From Glycomyces xiaoerkulensis (GTDB taxonomy: Bacteria > Actinomycetota > Actinomycetes > Mycobacteriales > Micromonosporaceae), in NCBI RefSeq assembly GCF_002798405.1, contig NZ_PGGV01000015.1, forward strand, positions 1 through 64,000: DNA of 64,000 bases. Direction: 5' to 3'. A program made the translations under genes and the position numbers. The notes under the pieces were generated by a model. The model did no database searches. It saw only the letters and a list, made by a program, of their open reading frames with translations, and had not been told where the DNA came from. This document shows positions 42,292-56,870 of this stretch, in pieces (the stretch's first letter is position 1; every line of letters starts with the position of its first letter).

Positions 42292-43050
42292 TCATCGGTT
42301 CTGCGCCGAAACGACTTCGGCCCCCGTGCGGCGCATGAGTTCGGCGAACCGGAAGGCGTTGCGGACGGCGGCGCCGCCGGAGTCGTTGTTGAAGTAGACG
42401 TGGACGTCCTCGCGCTCGCCCCACGTGCGGTTCAGCCGCTCGCACCAGGACCGGAGGGCCCGGTCGCCGTATTCGGGAGCCGGGTCGGCGGTGCCCTCGT
42501 GCAGCCGCAGGTAGCCCCAGGAGGCGGTGCGCCACAGCGGCGTCTCCGTGCGGCTGCGGGTGTCGGCCCAGCACAGGGCGGCATCGTGGTCGGAAAGGAC
42601 GGAGGCGACCTCGTCGGTCCACCAGGACCGGTCCCGCGGCTCGACGGCGACCCGGACCTCCGAGGGGAAGAGGTCGAGGCAGTCGGCGAGGAGTCCGGGG
42701 TCGGCCTTCAGGTTCGGAGGCAACTGCATCAGGACCGGGCCCAGCCGGTCGCCGAGCCGGCGCGCGACGTCCATCAGCCGCTCGACCGGCTCGGCGGGAT
42801 CGCGGAGCCGCTTGATGTGGGTGAGGAAGCGGCTGGCCTTGATCGCCATGGAGAAGCCCTCGGGCAGTTGCGACCGCCAGGAATCGAAGGTCTCGGCCTT
42901 GGGCAGCCGGTAGAACGTGCCGTTGTTCTCCACGGTGGCGAACCGCCGCCCGTAGTGCTCGAGCCAGCGGCGCTGGGCGAGGCGCTCGGGATAGAGCACG
43001 CCGCGCCAGTCCCGATACTGCCACCCGGAGGTCCCCACGAGTACCGCCAT
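42292..43050 (-). CDS. DUF72 domain-containing protein
   Basis: This 252-residue TIM-barrel-like protein has the DUF72 hallmarks: VLVGTSGWQYRDWRGVLYPE, FATVENNGTFYRLPKAETFD, FSMAIKASRFLTHIKRLRDP, LGPVLMQLPPNLKAD, VAVEPRDRSWW, ALCWADTRSR and VHVYFNNDSGGAAVRNA. The family is widespread and of unknown function. The start is ATG 43050; the long open frame upstream is a shadow of priA. Confidence 0.88.
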   Translation of the reverse strand: MAVLVGTSGWQYRDWRGVLYPERLAQRRWLEHYGRRFATVENNGTFYRLPKAETFDSWRSQLPEGFSMAIKASRFLTHIKRLRDPAEPVERLMDVARRLGDRLGPVLMQLPPNLKADPGLLADCLDLFPSEVRVAVEPRDRSWWTDEVASVLSDHDAALCWADTRSRTETPLWRTASWGYLRLHEGTADPAPEYGDRALRSWCERLNRTWGEREDVHVYFNNDSGGAAVRNAFRFAELMRRTGAEVVSAQNR

Positions 43051-43115
43051 GGAACGGGGGTTGCCGCAAACGGCGCGTTCAATCCCGGCCGACCGGCGGC
43101 GGCCTGCCGCCGCGC

Positions 43116-45038
43116 CTACGCGATCTCCCTCGGGTCGACCTGGACGCGGACCGGATCGGCCTTGGCGCCGGCGCGTTCGGCGTTCGCCCGCGCCAAGGCG
43201 CCAGCGAGTGCCGGGCCGTCCCGGCGCCGCACCCGGAGCAGGAGCCGCTCGCTGCACTCGTCGACCGGGATCGGCCCCAGCGCCTCGACGCCCAGGTCCG
43301 CCGGAAGGTCGGCCGCCAGCTTCTCCGGCGCGCCGTTCGGGCCGCTCAGCGCCGCCATCCGCACCGCCGGCGGGAAACCCAGCTCCGACCGCTCGGCCAG
43401 TTCCCGAGCGGCGAACCACGCCGGGTCCCAGCGCATCAGCGCCTGCACCACCGCCAGTCCCCCGTCGGCGACCACGACCGCCGTGCCGTCGGGCCGGGCG
43501 AGCGCCACCGCGTTCATCCAGCGCCGCAGCGCCTCCTCGGAGGCGGTCAGATCGGCCCGGGTCAGCAGGGCCCAGGCGTCGAGCAGCAGCACCGCGCCGT
43601 AGCCCTCGGGCGCCCGCGGCTCGACCCCCGGAGTCGCCACCACCACCGCGCGGCCCGGCGGCGAGCGGTCCAGGCGCTCGGGACCGGTGGACTCGGCCAC
43701 CTCGACACCGCCGAAGGCCCGCGCGAGCTCCTCGGCGGTGCGCTCGGCGCCGATGACCCGGGCGCGCACCCGTCCCGAGCCGCACTCGCGGCACCGGTAG
43801 TCGCCGGCGGCCGCGCCGCACCAGCCGCAGACCGGCGCCCGCATCGCGCCGGTGAGCCGCAGCGGCCCCGAGCATTCGGGGCATACGGCCCTGGTGCGGC
43901 AGCGCTGGCAGGAGACGGCCGGGACGTAGCCGCGCCGGGGCACCTGGACCAGCACCGGCCGGTCCCGGTCGAGCGCGGCCTTCGCCGCCTCCCAGGCGAC
44001 GGTGGGCAGGCGCGCGGTGCCGCCGGACGGGTCGCGGGCCACGTCGGAGTCGTCCCCCACCGGTACGATCCGCGGAACCGCCGCTCGGATCTCCTTGCGG
44101 GAGGCCGTGATCGGGATCGCCCACTCGGCGTCGACCAGCAACTGCGCCTGCGGGGTCCTGGCATGCCCGGCGACCAGGCAGGCCGAATCGGCGAGCCCGG
44201 CCCGGGTCAGCAGTACTTCGCGGGCGTGCGGATAGGGAGCGTGGCGGTCCACATGGGAGGCGTCCCCGTCGTCCCAGATCGCCACCAGGCCGAGGCGCTC
44301 GACCGGCGCGAACGCGGCGGCCCGGGTGCCGGCCACGACCCGGACGGTCCCGCGGGCGGCCTTCAGGAAGGCCCGGTACCGCTTGGTGGGGCCCAACTGG
44401 GCCGAGAGGGTCACGTGGCGGTCGGGTCCGAGCCGGGCCGCCAGGGCGGCGTCCAGGCGGTCGAGGTCGGCCTGGTCGGGCACCACCAGCACCGCGCCGC
44501 GGCCTTCGGCGGCGCAAGCCGCGGCCGCCTCGGCGAGCCGCGCGGGCCAGTCTTCGCCCGGCAGCGCGTTCCAGACCGCCTTCGGGGCCTTGCGGGCGCG
44601 GAGCGCCCGGAGGAATGCCTCGCCCGCGATATATCTATTCCAATGAGCCTCTGCGGGCGCCTCGACCGGGCGCGGCTCGCCTCGCGGCTCGCCCTCGACG
44701 CGACCCCGGCGCTCGGGGACGGCCAGTCGCAGCACGTCGGCGAGCGTGCCGGCGTAGCGGTCGGCCACCGCCCGGGCCAGGCGGGCGACCTCGCCGGTGA
44801 GGACCGGTTCGGGCGAGACCAGGTCCGAGATCCACAGGAGTTTGCCCTCGAAGTCGCTGGTGCGCTTGAGGTCGATGACGTGGCCGGAGAGTTTGCGCCG
44901 ACCGAACCGGACCCGGACCCGGCAGCCGGGCCGCACCCGGCCGACCAGGTCCTCGGGGATCCGGTAGTCGAAGAGGCGGTCCAACTGCGGCAGCGGCTGG
45001 TCGATGCAGACCGCCGCGATCGCCGGGGACGCTGACAT
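43116..45038 (-). CDS. priA: Primosomal protein PriA, actinobacterial type without ATPase motifs
   Basis: This 640-residue protein matches PriA in its N-terminal DNA-binding domain (DRLFDYRIPEDLVGRVRPGC, RVRVRFGRRKLSGHVIDL) and its zinc cluster (CQRCRTRAVCPECSGPL, PVCGWCGAA, YRCRECGSG). The helicase motifs are degenerate: where Walker A should be there is AVLVVPDQADLDRL without GxGKT, and the DEAH position reads IWDDGDAS. Loss of the ATPase site is the known state in actinobacteria, so it probably acts as a structural loader rather than a helicase. It lies downstream of metK, as is usual. Confidence 0.9.
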   Translation of the reverse strand: MSASPAIAAVCIDQPLPQLDRLFDYRIPEDLVGRVRPGCRVRVRFGRRKLSGHVIDLKRTSDFEGKLLWISDLVSPEPVLTGEVARLARAVADRYAGTLADVLRLAVPERRGRVEGEPRGEPRPVEAPAEAHWNRYIAGEAFLRALRARKAPKAVWNALPGEDWPARLAEAAAACAAEGRGAVLVVPDQADLDRLDAALAARLGPDRHVTLSAQLGPTKRYRAFLKAARGTVRVVAGTRAAAFAPVERLGLVAIWDDGDASHVDRHAPYPHAREVLLTRAGLADSACLVAGHARTPQAQLLVDAEWAIPITASRKEIRAAVPRIVPVGDDSDVARDPSGGTARLPTVAWEAAKAALDRDRPVLVQVPRRGYVPAVSCQRCRTRAVCPECSGPLRLTGAMRAPVCGWCGAAAGDYRCRECGSGRVRARVIGAERTAEELARAFGGVEVAESTGPERLDRSPPGRAVVVATPGVEPRAPEGYGAVLLLDAWALLTRADLTASEEALRRWMNAVALARPDGTAVVVADGGLAVVQALMRWDPAWFAARELAERSELGFPPAVRMAALSGPNGAPEKLAADLPADLGVEALGPIPVDECSERLLLRVRRRDGPALAGALARANAERAGAKADPVRVQVDPREIA

Positions 45039-45070
45039 AGGGCAGTTCTACCAGGTGGCGCCGACGCCGC

Positions 45071-46264
<1,194 letters not shown>

Positions 46265-46382
46265 GGCACTCCTCAACACTCATCACGCCGCAGAACGGCG
46301 CAGTACTCGACTGACTTCGCAGCTCGCAAGTCTATTCGCTGACGATCATCCCACCAAGTCGGCACGCGGCGCCGCACCGGTG

Positions 46383-47573
46383 TCACGCGCGTCCACGGTG
46401 CGGGAGACGTGCGGCGACGGCGTCCCAGATGGCATCGGCCACCGCCGCCTTGCCGGCGCGGTCGAGCGCGTCGACCCGGCCGTGCTCGTCGAGCACGGTG
46501 ACCGAGTTCTCCTCGGAACCGAACACGGCGCCGCCGGAGACGTCGTTGAGCACCACCAGGTCGGCGCCCTTGGCCTTCCGTTTGGCCTGGGCGCGTTCGG
46601 GTCCGCCGCCGGTCTCGGCCGCGAAGACCACCAACACCTGATCGTCCCCTTTGGCTTGGCCGACCGCGGCGGCGATGTCGTCGGTCGAGGTCAGCGGCAG
46701 CTCGAAGTCGCTTTCGCGCTTGAGCTTCCGCGCGGCCGCCTCCCGGGGGCGGAAGTCGGCGGGGGCGGCGGCGAGGACGGCGGCGTCGGCCTCGCGCGCG
46801 GCCGCGACGGTGGCCTCGAAGAGTTCACCGGTCGTTCCGGCGCGCTTCACCTCGACCCCGGCCGGCAGGGCGGTGTCGACGTGGGCGGCCACGAGCGTGA
46901 CCCGGGCACCGCGGGCGGCCGCGGCGGCGGCGAGCGCGATGCCCTGGCGGCCCGAGGAGTGGTTGCCGATGAAGCGCACCGGATCGATCGGCTCGCGGGT
47001 GCCGCCGGCGGTCACCAGGACCCGGCGGCCGACCAGGTCGCGGGCCGGGGATGTCAGGAAGCCGCTGAGGAGCGCCAGCAGCGATTCGGGTTCGGGCAGG
47101 CGGCCGGGCCCGGTGTCGGTGCCGGTCAGCCGCCCCGAGTCGGGCTCGACCACGTGGGCGCCCCGCTCGCGGAGGGTGGCGACGTTCGCGCGCGTGGCCG
47201 GGTGCCGCCACATCTCGGTGTGCATCGCCGGAGCGAAGACGACCGGGCAGGCGGCGGTGAGGAGCGTGCTGGTCAGCAGGTCGTCGGCGCGGCCGGTCGC
47301 GGCCCGCGAAAGCAGGTCGGCCGTGGCCGGGACGACGGCCACCAGATCGGCCTCGCGGCCGAGCCTGACGTGCCGGACGTCGGGGACGTCGGTGAACACG
47401 CCGGAGGCCACCGGGTGGCCCGACAGGGCCTCCCAGGTGGCTTCGGCGACGAATTCGAGCGCCGCCTCGGTCGGCACGACCGTCACGTCGTGGCCGACCT
47501 CTTGGAGGAGGCGCAGCAGCGTGCAGGCCTTGTAGGCGGCGATGCCGCCCGCGACGCCCAGGACGATGTTCAA
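46383..47573 (-). CDS. coaBC: Bifunctional CoaBC (PPC synthetase/decarboxylase)
   Basis: This 396-residue protein performs two steps of coenzyme A synthesis. The N-terminal flavoprotein decarboxylase CoaC shows VLGVAGGIAAYKACTLLRLL and VVFAPAMHTEMWRHPATRAN, the PAMNxxMW motif with His in place of Asn. The C-terminal synthetase CoaB shows VLVTAGGTREPIDPVRFIGN, HSSGRQGIALAAAAAARGA and FAAETGGGPERAQAKRKAKG, with VVLNDVSGGAVFGSEEN. It follows rpoZ by 10 nt. Confidence 0.94.
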   Translation of the reverse strand: MNIVLGVAGGIAAYKACTLLRLLQEVGHDVTVVPTEAALEFVAEATWEALSGHPVASGVFTDVPDVRHVRLGREADLVAVVPATADLLSRAATGRADDLLTSTLLTAACPVVFAPAMHTEMWRHPATRANVATLRERGAHVVEPDSGRLTGTDTGPGRLPEPESLLALLSGFLTSPARDLVGRRVLVTAGGTREPIDPVRFIGNHSSGRQGIALAAAAAARGARVTLVAAHVDTALPAGVEVKRAGTTGELFEATVAAAREADAAVLAAAPADFRPREAAARKLKRESDFELPLTSTDDIAAAVGQAKGDDQVLVVFAAETGGGPERAQAKRKAKGADLVVLNDVSGGAVFGSEENSVTVLDEHGRVDALDRAGKAAVADAIWDAVAARLPHRGRA

Positions 47574-47583
47574 TCCCGGAGCC

Positions 47584-47856
47584 TCAGGCCTCGGTGTCGT
47601 CGAAGGCCTTCGTCTCGAGCAGGCCCTTGTCGAGCTCGCGCAGGGCGATCGACAGCGGCTTCTCCTCGGGAGTGGTCTCCACCAGCGGGCCGACGTACTC
47701 CAGCAGGCCCTCGCCCAACTGCGAGTAGTAGGCGTTGATCTGGCGGGCGCGCTTGGCCGCGTAGATCACGAGCTGGTATTTCGACTGGCTCTTCTCGAGC
47801 AGGTCGTCGATCGGCGGATTGGTGATGCCGACGGGATCGGCGGCGGTCCCAGACAA
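47584..47856 (-). CDS. rpoZ: RNA polymerase omega subunit
   Basis: This 90-residue protein helps assemble RNA polymerase. It shows [20 protein letters not shown], the strongly conserved [19 protein letters not shown], and [15 protein letters not shown], all as in actinobacterial omega. It lies between gmk and coaBC, the standard order. Confidence 0.95.
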   Translation of the reverse strand: MSGTAADPVGITNPPIDDLLEKSQSKYQLVIYAAKRARQINAYYSQLGEGLLEYVGPLVETTPEEKPLSIALRELDKGLLETKAFDDTEA

Positions 47857-47886
47857 ATTGATTCCTTCGTGTGCGACTTGTGGTCC

Positions 47887-48489
47887 TCAGCGGGCTCCGG
47901 ACTTGACGACGGCCGGAGAGCCGAGCAATTCTACCAGTTCGGAGGCGGCCTGTTCGATCGATACGTTCGTGACGGTGTGGTCGAACTCCGGTTCGGCTCC
48001 GAGCTCCTCGCGCGCGGTGTCGAGCCGCCGCCGGACCGTGGTCTCGTCCTCGGTGCCGCGGCCGGTGAGGCGGCGGACCAGTTCGTCCCACGACGGCGGG
48101 GCCAGGAAGACCAGTTGCGACTCCGGCATGCTGCGGCGCACCTGGCGGGCTCCCTGGAGTTCGATCTCCAGCAGTGCCGGGAGGCCGGCGCGCAGCCGCT
48201 CTTCGACGGCGCCGCGAGGGGTTCCGTACAGGTTCCCTGCGTAGGAGGCCCATTCGAGGAACTCCCCCGCGGCGATCATCGATTCGAATCGCTCGGTCGA
48301 CACGAAGTGGTAGTCGGCGCCGTCGACCTCACCCGGGCGCGGCTGGCGGGTCGTACAGCTCACGGAGAGCCAGACCCACGGGTAGTACTCCTGGATGAGG
48401 GCCTTCACGCTGCCCTTGCCGACGCCGGAGGGGCCGGAGAGGACCGTAAGGCGCTGAGCGGGAGCGGCGTGCAACGGATCGATGCTCAC
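47887..48489 (-). CDS. gmk: Guanylate kinase
   Basis: This 200-residue enzyme phosphorylates GMP to GDP. It shows the P-loop [36 protein letters not shown] in the GMP-binding part, [20 protein letters not shown], and [13 protein letters not shown] with [12 protein letters not shown]. It follows the IHF gene by 20 nt. Confidence 0.95.
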   Translation of the reverse strand: MSIDPLHAAPAQRLTVLSGPSGVGKGSVKALIQEYYPWVWLSVSCTTRQPRPGEVDGADYHFVSTERFESMIAAGEFLEWASYAGNLYGTPRGAVEERLRAGLPALLEIELQGARQVRRSMPESQLVFLAPPSWDELVRRLTGRGTEDETTVRRRLDTAREELGAEPEFDHTVTNVSIEQAASELVELLGSPAVVKSGAR

Positions 48490-48509
48490 TCGACTACTAC
48501 TACCCGTTA

Positions 48510-48833
48510 TCAGGCCTGGTCGCCCTTGAATTCATCCAGAAGCGCGGCGCGCTGGTGCTCGCCGAGGCCGCGCAGCCGCCGGGAGTCGGCGATCTTGAGC
48601 TTCTCCATGATCTGCAGCGCGCGCTTGTCGCCGATGCCCGGGAGGGCCTTCAGGACGGCCGAGACCTTCATCTTCCCGGAGATGTCGTCGGTCGCCGCCG
48701 ACTTGAGGACGTCCTCGAGGGTGGTCTCGCCCGACTTGAGCTTCTCTTTGAGCTCGGCGCGGGCCTTGCGGGCGGCGGCGGCCTTCTCGAGGGCCGCGGC
48801 GCGCTGTTCCGGTGTGAGTTTAGGGAGCGGCAC
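48510..48833 (-). CDS. mihF: Actinobacterial integration host factor (mIHF)
   Basis: This 107-residue nucleoid protein shows [59 protein letters not shown] and [20 protein letters not shown]. The [10 protein letters not shown] helix-hairpin-helix-like part binds DNA in the M. tuberculosis and Streptomyces proteins. GTG 48833 has AAGGAG upstream. It lies between pyrF and gmk as in other actinobacteria. Confidence 0.93.
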   Translation of the reverse strand: MPLPKLTPEQRAAALEKAAAARKARAELKEKLKSGETTLEDVLKSAATDDISGKMKVSAVLKALPGIGDKRALQIMEKLKIADSRRLRGLGEHQRAALLDEFKGDQA

Positions 48834-48957
48834 GGGGTCTCCTTGCAGTCGATGGTTTCGTCCCTCTGGACCTTCTCGTGCGGGTATCGCCAAAGCATAC
48901 CCAGCTCGGGAAAGGTAACCCCACCTCCCGACACGCCTGCGACCGGGGGTAGGGCGT

Positions 48958-48980
48958 TCCGGGCCCGGAAGCGGCCCGGA
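48958..48980 (-). terminator. Hairpin after pyrF
   Basis: TCCGGGCC pairs with GGCCCGGA around 7 nt, immediately after the pyrF stop on the minus strand. It has no U-tract but is placed at the end of the pyrimidine operon. Confidence 0.55.
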
Positions 48981-49898
48981 CTACTCGCCGGTAGCCGCTC
49001 GGCACTCCTCCTGGAGGGCGTCCACGGCGCTGCGAATGCCCGCCGTGGCGGGCCCCGGCTGTGCGATTTGTCGTGAATAACTGGGGATTGCGAAGTTCAC
49101 GGCGGGCCCCAGGACCCGGGGCAGGTCACTGGGCCGGCCCCCCTGCGCCCCCATGCCCGGGACCAGGATGGGCCCATTGAACTCGGACAGATCGTGAGCG
49201 GTGTCACGTTGTTGACCGGCGGAGTGGGTGATTCCGTAAGTCGACTCACGCAACCGGGCCTCACCCTCGGTGGCGCAGGCGCCGACGGTGGCCCCCATCA
49301 CCAGGCCGAGGGACCCGAGCGGTTCGGCGTCGCCGTTGAGGGCGCCAACCTCGTCGATGATGCTCTGCACGACCGTGCGGCCGTCGCGGCGGCGGGCCAA
49401 CTGGATCTGCTTGCCCTCGGGGTTGGAGGTGCGGGCGAGCACGAACACGCCCTTGCCGTGGGCGGCGGCCAGATCGAACGCGGGCTGGAGGGCGCCGGTC
49501 CCCAGGAACGGGCTGGCGGTGACGGCGTCGACCGACAGGGGCGAGGCCGGATCGAGGTAGGCCTGGGCGTAGGCGGCCATCGTCGAACCGATGTCACCGC
49601 GCTTGACGTCGAGGATCACCAGCGCGCCGGCCTTGCGGGCGTCGGCGATGACGCGCTCGAGCAGGGCGATGCCGCCCGAGCCGAACCGCTCGAAGAAGGC
49701 CGACTGGGGCTTGACGAACCCGACGCGGTCGGCGCAGGCCTCGACCATCGTCATGGCGAAGCGCTCGGCCCCGGCCAGGTCGTCGTCGAGGCCCCAATAC
49801 TGCAGGACGGCGCCGTGCGGGTCGACGCCGACGCACAGGGGGCCGCGCGTCTCGAACGAGTGGTAGGCGCGTGAGCCGAAGTCCTTGGTGGGGGACAC
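48981..49898 (-). CDS. pyrF: Orotidine 5'-phosphate decarboxylase (type 2)
   Basis: This 305-residue enzyme makes UMP from OMP, the last step of the pathway. Type 2 features are [36 protein letters not shown], and the catalytic [20 protein letters not shown]. The C-terminal [13 protein letters not shown] fits phosphate binding. The first 148 nt overlap the open frame of pyrD. The likely start is GTG 49898, with GAGAGGAAA upstream. Confidence 0.93.
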   Translation of the reverse strand: MSPTKDFGSRAYHSFETRGPLCVGVDPHGAVLQYWGLDDDLAGAERFAMTMVEACADRVGFVKPQSAFFERFGSGGIALLERVIADARKAGALVILDVKRGDIGSTMAAYAQAYLDPASPLSVDAVTASPFLGTGALQPAFDLAAAHGKGVFVLARTSNPEGKQIQLARRRDGRTVVQSIIDEVGALNGDAEPLGSLGLVMGATVGACATEGEARLRESTYGITHSAGQQRDTAHDLSEFNGPILVPGMGAQGGRPSDLPRVLGPAVNFAIPSYSRQIAQPGPATAGIRSAVDALQEECRAATGE

Positions 49899-51031
49899 GG
49901 TAATTTCCTCTCAGGTGCGGGACCGGGCGACGGTTTGCGGGCTGCGTCGTGGGCGGCGGAGTGCCGCGCGCGGCGCCGTCCGGTGGCCTTCCGCCGGTAG
50001 CGGCGGACGCTCCGCCGTACCACGGAGGGGCCGTTGTAGACCAGGCCGGTGTAGATCTGGACCAGGTCGGCGCCGGCGTCGAACATGGCCTCGGCGTCGT
50101 CGGGGGTCATCACCCCGCCCGAGCCGATCACGGGCAGCTTCCCGCCGGTCTCGCGGCGGACGAAGCGGACGATCTCCCGGGCGATCGGGCCGAGCGGCCC
50201 GCCCGACATGCCGCCGGGTTGGGCGGCCACGGCGTCCTCGCTGGGCGCGACGCCGTCGCGGCCCAGGGTGGTGTTGGTGGCGATGACGCCCGCGACCCCG
50301 GTGTCGAGGCAGACCTCGAGCAGTTGGGCCATCGCCGGTTCGGTGAGGTCGGGGGCGATCTTGACCAGCACCGGGTGCGGCCGGCGACCGGCGGCGATGC
50401 GCTCGCCCTCGTCCCGGAGGGCGGTCAGCAGGGCCCGGAGCGACTCGGTGTCCTGGAGCCGGCGCAGGCCGGGGGTGTTGGGCGAGGAGACGTTGACCGC
50501 GAAGTAGTCGGCGAAGGGGTAGAGGGTCCGCAGCGAGTGCAGGTAGTCCTCGACGGCCCCTTCCAGCGGCACGGACTTCGACTTGCCGATGCTGATGCCC
50601 AGGGGGCAGTCGACCGGCGGCGCCGACGCCAGCCGGGCCGCCAGGGCCTCGGCGCCGTCGTTGTTGAAGCCCATGCGGTTGACCAGGCCCTGCGAGGCGG
50701 GCATCCTGTAGAGCCGCGGCTTGGGGTTGCCCGGCTGGGGCACACCGGTGACGGTGCCGATCTCGGCGAACCCGAACCCCAGGGCGGGCCAGGCGCCGAC
50801 GGCCAGGCCGTCCTTGTCCATGCCGGCGGCCAGGCCCACGGGGTTGGGGAACCGGAGGCCGCAGACGGTGACCGGCGCCGCCGGCCGCCCGTACCGGATG
50901 AGCCCGTCGCGCAGCCACGACCGCCCCGACAGGCGCGCGAGCCAGCGCACGGTGGTCTCGTGCGCCGTCTCGGCGTCGCCCTTACCGATCCGGAACAGGA
51001 CCGGCCGGGCCAATCTCTGGTAGAGCATCAC
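49751..51031 (-). CDS. pyrD: Dihydroorotate dehydrogenase (quinone), overlong 3' frame
   Basis: This enzyme oxidises dihydroorotate to orotate at the membrane with a quinone. Class 2 motifs are [44 protein letters not shown] with the catalytic Ser, [10 protein letters not shown], and [20 protein letters not shown] with [17 protein letters not shown]. The N-terminal helices also fit class 2. The frame is 426 codons, about 70 more than usual. After [18 protein letters not shown] it becomes Arg/Pro-rich and runs 148 nt into pyrF. The next frame stops at 49911, 12 nt before the pyrF start, so a single indel would give a normal end. Confidence 0.88.
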   Translation of the reverse strand: MMLYQRLARPVLFRIGKGDAETAHETTVRWLARLSGRSWLRDGLIRYGRPAAPVTVCGLRFPNPVGLAAGMDKDGLAVGAWPALGFGFAEIGTVTGVPQPGNPKPRLYRMPASQGLVNRMGFNNDGAEALAARLASAPPVDCPLGISIGKSKSVPLEGAVEDYLHSLRTLYPFADYFAVNVSSPNTPGLRRLQDTESLRALLTALRDEGERIAAGRRPHPVLVKIAPDLTEPAMAQLLEVCLDTGVAGVIATNTTLGRDGVAPSEDAVAAQPGGMSGGPLGPIAREIVRFVRRETGGKLPVIGSGGVMTPDDAEAMFDAGADLVQIYTGLVYNGPSVVRRSVRRYRRKATGRRRARHSAAHDAARKPSPGPAPERKLPCPPPRTSAHAPTTRSRRAAPCASASTRTAPSCSIGASTTTWPGPSASP

Positions 51032-51068
51032 TCTCCTGTATACGTCAATTCGCCCTGTAATCGACCTG

Positions 51069-54384
<3,316 letters not shown>

Positions 54385-54392
<8 letters not shown>

Positions 54393-55527
54393 CGAGCCGG
54401 TTCCCTTCGTGATCGTCGATCAGTGCGGTGAGGCGGTCGAACAGGTAGTCGGCGTCGTGCGGGCCCCCCGCGGCCTCGGGGTGGTACTGGACGGAGTAGG
54501 CCGGAACGTCCAGGCAGGTGAGGCCCTCGACGACGTCGTCGTTGAGGCACACGTGGCTGACCTGGACGCGGCCGAACTCGGTCTCGAAGTACTCCCCCGG
54601 TTCGGTCGGGGCCAGCGCGAACCCGTGGTTGTGGGAGGTGACCTCGACCTTGCCGGTGCGCCGGTCGAGCACCGGCTGGTTGATGCCGCGGTGGCCGTAT
54701 TTGAGCTTGTAGGTGTCCAGGCCGAGGGCGCGGCCGAGGATCTGGTTGCCGAAGCAGATGCCGAAGACCGGCACGCCGCGGCGCAGCAGTTCGCGGGTGA
54801 CCTCGACCTGGGCGTCGGCGGTGGCCGGGTCGCCGGGGCCGTTGGAGAGGAACACCGCGTCGGGTTCGCCCGAGAGCAGGTCGTCGACGCCTGCGCCGGC
54901 CGGGTGGACGGTGGTGGTGATGCCGCGGGCGGCCAGGCGGCGCGGGGTGTTGCGCTTGATGCCCAGGTCGAGCGCGGCGACGGTGTACTTCGCGGGGCCG
55001 GCGCCCTCGGCGACGTAGGTGTACGGCTCGGGCGTGGTGACCGCCTCGACGAGGTTGGCGCCGGCCATCGGCGGGGCGGCCAGCACCCGCTGGAGCAGGG
55101 CGTCGGCGTCGGTGGTGCGGCTGGAGACGCCGGCGCGCATCGCGCCGGACTCGCGCAGGTGGCGGGTGAGGGCGCGGGTGTCGACCCCGCAGATGCCGAC
55201 GATCCCCTGGGCGGCGAGTTCGTCTTCCAGGCCGCGCTTCGACCGCCAGTTGGAGGCGATGCGGGAGGGGTCGCGGACGACGTAGCCGGCGACCCAGATG
55301 CGGCGGGACTCGTCGTCCTCGTCGTTCCAGCCGGTGTTGCCGATCTGGGGGGCGGTCTGGCAGACCACCTGGCCGAAGTAGGACGGGTCGGTGAGGGTCT
55401 CCTGGTAGGCGGTCATGCCGGTGTTGAAGACCGCTTCGCCGACCGTCTCCCCGACCGATCCGTAGGCTTCGCCGCGGAAGACGCGGCCGTCCTCGAGTAC
55501 GAGGATCGCTGGTGCGCGGCTGCTCAT
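54385..55527 (-). CDS. carA: Carbamoyl-phosphate synthase, small subunit
   Basis: This 380-residue glutaminase subunit supplies ammonia to CarB. The N-terminal domain shows [40 protein letters not shown] and [15 protein letters not shown]. The class I amidotransferase domain has the nucleophile Cys in [18 protein letters not shown], the SHNHGFA segment, and the His-Glu of [18 protein letters not shown] 55527 overlaps the pyrC stop (ATGA). Confidence 0.96.
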
Positions 55528-56870
55528 TCGATCTCCTCTGCGACAAGGCCGGCGTCGGCTCGGGTTCGGGGTGCGGGCGGGGCGACGGGTGCGAGTTCCC
55601 CGTCGAGTACGGTGGCACGCCCCCGCAGGAACGTCGCCTGGACGGTCACCGGCAGTTCCAGCCCGGCGTAGGGGGTGTTGCGGGACCGCGAGGCCAGTTC
55701 GGAGGGGGCGACCGTCCAGGTCCGGGCGGGGTCGACGAGCGTGAAGTTGGCCTCGGCGCCCGGTTCGGGGTCGCGGCCGTGCGCGTCCAGGCCCGCGATG
55801 CGGGCGGGGGCGCGGGAGGTGCGCTCGGCGACCATGTCCCAGTCGCAGGCGTCGGGCCCGCCGAGGGCGGCGACGGTGATCGACAGGGCGGTCTCCAGGC
55901 CCAGCATGCCCGGCCGGGCCGCGGGCCATTCGCAGTCCTTGTCCTGCGGCGGGTGCGGGGCGTGGTCGGTGGCGACCGCGTCGACGACGCCCTCGGCGAG
56001 CGCGCCGCGCAGCGCCGCGACGTCGTCGGCGGTGCGCAGCGGCGGGTTGACCTTGAACACGGGGTCGTAGGTGCGGGCGCGCTCGTCGGTGAGCAGCAGG
56101 TGGTGCGGGCAGACCTCGGCGGTGACCCGCACGCCGCGCGCCTTGGCCTCGCCGATGATCTCCACCGAGCGGGCGGTGGAGACGTGGCAGAAGTGGATGC
56201 GGGCGCCCACGTACTCGGCCAGGAGCACGTCGCGGGCGACGATGGCCTCCTCGGCGACGCTCGGCCAGCCGGGCAGGCCGAGTTCGGCGGAGACGGCGCC
56301 CTCGTTCATCTGCGCGCCCTCGGTGAGGCGGGGCTCCTCGGCGTGCTGGGCGATCAGGCCGCCGAAGGTCTTGACGTACTCCAGGGCCCGCCGCATCAGG
56401 CGCGGGTCGGACACGCAGTGCCCGTCGTCGGAGAACATCCGCACTCGCGCCGCCGAGTCGGCCATGGCGCCGATTTCGGCCAGGCGCTCGCCGGCCAGGC
56501 CGACCGAGACCGCGCCGAGCGGCTGGACGTCGGCGTGGGCGGCGGCCCGGCCGAGCGCGGCGACCTGTTCGACGACGCCGGCGGTGTCGGCCACCGGGTA
56601 GGAGTTCGCCATCGCGCAGACGGCGGTGTAGCCGCCCTTGGCGGCGGCCCGGGTGCCGGTCAGGACGGTCTCGGCGTCTTCGCGGCCGGGCTCGCGCAGG
56701 TGGGCGTGGAGGTCGACCAGGCCGGGCAGCAGCACCAGGCCGTCGGCGTCGACGACCGAGGCCCCGGCGGGTGCGCTGACCGTGCCGGTCTCGACCACGC
56801 GCCCGTCGCGGACGAGGACGTCGCCGCGGCCGCGGCCGACGAGGTCGGCGCCCTTGATGAGAGTGCTCAT
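55524..56870 (-). CDS. pyrC: Dihydroorotase
   Basis: This 448-residue zinc enzyme cyclises carbamoyl aspartate. It is a class I dihydroorotase: [20 protein letters not shown] with the first metal His pair, [47 protein letters not shown]-like [11 protein letters not shown] and [13 protein letters not shown] with the catalytic Asp. It overlaps pyrB and carA by 4 nt each. Confidence 0.95.
   Translation of the reverse strand: MSTLIKGADLVGRGRGDVLVRDGRVVETGTVSAPAGASVVDADGLVLLPGLVDLHAHLREPGREDAETVLTGTRAAAKGGYTAVCAMANSYPVADTAGVVEQVAALGRAAAHADVQPLGAVSVGLAGERLAEIGAMADSAARVRMFSDDGHCVSDPRLMRRALEYVKTFGGLIAQHAEEPRLTEGAQMNEGAVSAELGLPGWPSVAEEAIVARDVLLAEYVGARIHFCHVSTARSVEIIGEAKARGVRVTAEVCPHHLLLTDERARTYDPVFKVNPPLRTADDVAALRGALAEGVVDAVATDHAPHPPQDKDCEWPAARPGMLGLETALSITVAALGGPDACDWDMVAERTSRAPARIAGLDAHGRDPEPGAEANFTLVDPARTWTVAPSELASRSRNTPYAGLELPVTVQATFLRGRATVLDGELAPVAPPAPRTRADAGLVAEEIE

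Noticed and set aside
43116-45038. Inactivated priA pseudogene
   Set aside because: The missing Walker A and DEAH motifs are the normal state of actinobacterial PriA; the frame is intact and the zinc cysteines are kept.
46265-46382. SAM riboswitch upstream of metK
   Set aside because: The leader has no match to SAM-I, SAM-II or SAM-IV core segments; metK has only an ordinary ribosome site.
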